A stretch of DNA of 16,792 bases from Rhodospirillales bacterium (GTDB taxonomy: Bacteria > Pseudomonadota > Alphaproteobacteria > Rhodospirillales > Casp-alpha2): assembly GCA_028282185.1 (NCBI GenBank), contig JANQIJ010000372.1, positions 1 to 16,792 on the forward strand, read 5' to 3'. A program made the translations under genes and the position numbers. Under the pieces are notes generated by a model. It saw only the letters and a list, made by a program, of their open reading frames with translations, searched no databases and was not told the origin of the DNA. Below, piece after piece: positions 14,474 to 16,792 of this stretch. How positions within the stretch are numbered: position 1 is the stretch's first letter; each line of letters opens with the position of its first letter.

Positions 14474-15253
14474 TCAGGCGCGGGCGACGATGAACAGACG
14501 ACGGAAATGGAACAGGGTCTTGCCGTCGACCCGCTTGGGATAGGCGTCCCGCATGCGCGCCGCATAGGCGTCGTAGAAGGCGGCGTTTTCCCGGCCGTCG
14601 GTCAGCGCGTCGAGGAACGGCTTGAGCGCCGACCCCTTGGTCCATTCGGCGATCGGGTCGTCGCCTTCCATGACCTGGGCATAGACCGTCTCCCAGATAT
14701 CCAGTGCCGCCGCATGGGGCTGGATGATGTCGTAATAGACGTCCGGTTCATGCACGGGAAACTCCCGCATCACCGGTTCCAGCCGCGCCCGCCAGGGGCC
14801 GTCGAGCACGGTTTCGCGTATTCCGGTATGGGACGCCGCCGCGTGGTTGTGGGGCATCTGCACGGCCAGGGTGCCGCCGGCCGCCAGACAGCCGAGCAGC
14901 TGGGGGAACAACGCCGCATGGTCGTCGATCCAATGCAGGGCCGCGTTGGAATAGATCACGTCCGCCGGTTCTGGCGGTTCCCAGGCCCCCGCGTCCGCCT
15001 GGACCCAGTCCCGGTCCGGGTACTCGGCCCGGGCCTTGGCCAGCATCTCATCCGAATGATCGACGCCGACGACCCTGGCACCCGGCCAGCGCGCGGCCAA
15101 GAAAGGTGTCAGGTTGCCCGGCCCGCAGCCCAGATCATAGACCGTCCCGGGTGTCTCGGCGTCGATCCGGGACAACAGATCGAGCGCCGGGCGGAGCCGC
15201 TGGCCGGCGAATTTCAGGTACTGGCCCGGGTTCCAGGTGGGGTGTTTGGACAT
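14474..15253 (-). CDS. tam: Trans-aconitate 2-methyltransferase
   Basis: A 259-residue class I SAM-dependent methyltransferase, close in length to E. coli Tam (252) and matching it along the whole chain. The N-terminus WNPGQYLKFAGQRLRPALDLL (from residue 7), the SAM motif VYDLGCGPGN (38-47), NAALHWIDDHAALFPQL (103-119), LAVQMP (129-134) and the C-terminal RRLFIVARA are all recognisable. Tam methylates trans-aconitate, a spontaneous isomerisation product of cis-aconitate that inhibits aconitase, and so detoxifies it; it is cytoplasmic. AAGGA at 15267-15263 lies 9 bases before the ATG. The gene follows the histidine kinase gene by 47 bases on the same strand and may be read from its transcript, though the two have no known functional link. 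Confidence 0.94.
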   Translation of the reverse strand: MSKHPTWNPGQYLKFAGQRLRPALDLLSRIDAETPGTVYDLGCGPGNLTPFLAARWPGARVVGVDHSDEMLAKARAEYPDRDWVQADAGAWEPPEPADVIYSNAALHWIDDHAALFPQLLGCLAAGGTLAVQMPHNHAAASHTGIRETVLDGPWRARLEPVMREFPVHEPDVYYDIIQPHAAALDIWETVYAQVMEGDDPIAEWTKGSALKPFLDALTDGRENAAFYDAYAARMRDAYPKRVDGKTLFHFRRLFIVARA

Positions 15254-15300
15254 GACGGGGTTTCCTTGGTCTGGCGGTATAAGGCGCCGGCCGGCCGGCC

Positions 15301-16701
15301 TCAGGGCTGGCGCAGGCGCAGGCGGAAGCGCGATCCGTCGGGACCGGTTCGCGCCAAATCGATGGTGCCTCCGTGGGATTGCACGATCTCGCGCGCGATC
15401 ACCAGGCCCAGTCCCGAGCCGCCGTCGCGGGCCGAGCCGGCGAACGGCTGGAACAGGTGTTCGAGAGCCTTTTCATCGAACCCGGGTCCATTGTCGGCAA
15501 GTTCGACGGTGACCAGGCCGGCCTCGGCCCAGGCATCGACCCGGACCCGCGTGGCCCCGGCCTGCATCGCGTTGCGCCCCAGGTTCTCGAAAACCCGCAG
15601 CAGTTGGGCGCTGTCGGCCATGATCTGGACATCCCGGGCGACACCGTTGATCCATTCGAAGTTATCGGTGGAACCACCGTCCGGCGGAATGATGGCTTCG
15701 CCGGCGAGGTCGATCACGTCGGCCAGTTCGAAGGGCGCCAGGTCAAGCGTCGGTCCGGCCGACGAGGCATAGTCGAGTGTCTGGGCGCAGAGCGCCACGG
15801 CCCGGTCCATGGCCTTGAACATCCGCGGCATCAGGCGCTGGACCTCGGGGTCCGGACTGGTCGCCAGGCGGTCGCCGACCAGGATCGCCGTGGCCAGCGA
15901 GTTCCGCAGGTCGTGATTGACCTTGGCGACGGCAGCGCCGAGCATGGCCAGGCGATCTTTCTGCTTGAGGGCGAGGCGCAGCTCTTCCTGCATCACCGCC
16001 AATTCACGTTGTGTGATGCCGATTTCGTCGCTGCGCCGTGTCGGTTCGAGAATTCGAGTTTCGTCCTCGGGTGCCTGGCGGAAACGCTCCATGTTTTCCG
16101 TGATCCGGCGCAGCGGACGGACCATCATCCATTGCAGGGACAGATAGACCAGGGTCGCCGTGAATAAGGAGATGGCGATCGACAGGTCGAGAATGCGCTT
16201 GGAATAGTCGAGCATGGATTTGCGCATCGGCGCTTCGTCCAAAATGACCTCGACCTCCGCCCCCGGTATTTTCGGCGCGTCGCCGATGATTCGAAGCACC
16301 CGGTTTTCGGTCTGCGCGAGGGCGATGAAGGCGTCGCGGATCCAACCCATGAAGCTGTTCTTGCGAATGTCAAAGGTTGCATCGACCTTGGGCGGCATGC
16401 CCTCTGGTGCGATCAGCAGGCGCCGGTCCGGATGCTTGACGATGATGGCGTAGTTTTCCGAACTGCGCAGCAATATCTGGCTGAGCCCCTTGTCCGCCGC
16501 CTGTTCGGGCATGGTCTCCACGGCCAGCGCGGTGAGGCGGGCGCGGACGATGCGTTCTTCCAGAAAGGTTTTGCGGTAACGGGCGATCGACGGGGTATAG
16601 ATGAACAGTTCCGCCAGCATGACGAAAAAGATCGTCAGCAGCAGCAGCCGCGCCGACAGGCTGCGATGGGCTTTCGGTTGCTTGGGCAAGGGGATGCGCA
16701 T
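15301..16701 (-). CDS. Membrane-bound sensor histidine kinase
   Basis: A 466-residue two-component sensor. Membrane span 1 is about residues 17-36, a periplasmic sensor domain of about 130 residues follows (40-170), span 2 is about 171-190, then a HAMP-like linker (WMMVRPLRRITENMERF, 191-207) and a coiled segment. The dimerisation domain carries the phospho-acceptor His263 in VNHDLRNSL. The ATPase domain has the N box with Asn373 and Asn377 (ENLGRNAMQA), the G1 box DNGPGF (403-408) and the G2 box GSGLGL (428-433). All catalytic boxes are intact, so it should be an active kinase. I do not recognise the sensor domain or its ligand. No response regulator is in the window; it may be encoded upstream, beyond the right edge. 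The first ATG is used, with only a weak GAAG before it. Confidence 0.92.
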   Translation of the reverse strand: MRIPLPKQPKAHRSLSARLLLLTIFFVMLAELFIYTPSIARYRKTFLEERIVRARLTALAVETMPEQAADKGLSQILLRSSENYAIIVKHPDRRLLIAPEGMPPKVDATFDIRKNSFMGWIRDAFIALAQTENRVLRIIGDAPKIPGAEVEVILDEAPMRKSMLDYSKRILDLSIAISLFTATLVYLSLQWMMVRPLRRITENMERFRQAPEDETRILEPTRRSDEIGITQRELAVMQEELRLALKQKDRLAMLGAAVAKVNHDLRNSLATAILVGDRLATSPDPEVQRLMPRMFKAMDRAVALCAQTLDYASSAGPTLDLAPFELADVIDLAGEAIIPPDGGSTDNFEWINGVARDVQIMADSAQLLRVFENLGRNAMQAGATRVRVDAWAEAGLVTVELADNGPGFDEKALEHLFQPFAGSARDGGSGLGLVIAREIVQSHGGTIDLARTGPDGSRFRLRLRQP

Positions 16702-16738
16702 GGCTTCAGGTTAGAGGCCGAATGCAGCCGAGGGAAGT

Positions 16739-16761
16739 CCGTCGGAGCGCCGGACCGACGG
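16739..16761. repeat. Inverted repeat upstream of the histidine kinase gene
   Basis: CCGTCGG (16739-16745) and CCGACGG (16755-16761) form a 7-base inverted repeat with a 9-base centre, about 38 bases before the kinase start. It could be an operator or a hairpin at the end of an upstream gene. The 91 bases to the window edge are open in all three minus-strand frames for most of their length, so I cannot tell whether an upstream gene ends here. Confidence 0.35.
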
Positions 16762-16792
16762 TCGATCGAAAGAGGCGTTCGGCATCGGGTTC

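Overview
The window is GC-rich, densely coded chromosomal DNA with alphaproteobacterial character, most likely from a member of the Rhodospirillales or a close relative. I base this on base composition, short intergenic gaps, and the resemblance of the products (Tam, PanB/PanC, Gpt-type phosphoribosyltransferase, an HpnA-like epimerase, HisD-like dehydrogenase) to proteins from that group. This placement is inference from protein resemblance and was not tested. I see no transposase, phage gene, CRISPR array or rRNA.

Left part (1-4584): a 5'-truncated HisD-family dehydrogenase, probably of the catabolic HpsN type, is followed immediately by a short-chain dehydrogenase (SDR). Next come a hot-dog acyl-CoA thioesterase, a tRNA-Arg(ACG) on the minus strand, and a large putative lipoprotein with a coiled-coil middle and a degenerate OmpA-like C-terminus. 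The lipoprotein is followed by a clear intrinsic terminator. A Gpt-type xanthine/guanine phosphoribosyltransferase follows.

Middle part (4684-6740): a small acidic protein and a phytanoyl-CoA-hydroxylase-family (PhyH) iron dioxygenase lie on the minus strand. A lactonase-like metallo-beta-lactamase-fold protein is transcribed divergently from the dioxygenase across 111 bases.

The part most worth a second look is 6863-10635. It holds a membrane fatty-acid-desaturase-family protein, a bacterial GH3-family adenylating enzyme and an HpnA-like extended SDR, all on the plus strand. The last two genes overlap by 4 bases (ATGA). Four copies of the same 6-base half-site, arranged as two neighbouring inverted repeats, sit just before the desaturase. 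I know of no characterised pathway with this gene combination; it looks like a candidate lipid or aliphatic-acid modification cassette.

Right part (10693-16792): panB-panC (pantothenate synthesis) on the minus strand is divergent from a lipoprotein-type gamma-glutamyltransferase. After it, on the minus strand, lie a sensor histidine kinase and, downstream of the kinase, a trans-aconitate 2-methyltransferase. No partner response regulator is visible; it may lie beyond the right edge. Many long antisense reading frames occur opposite the real genes and are by-products of high GC.
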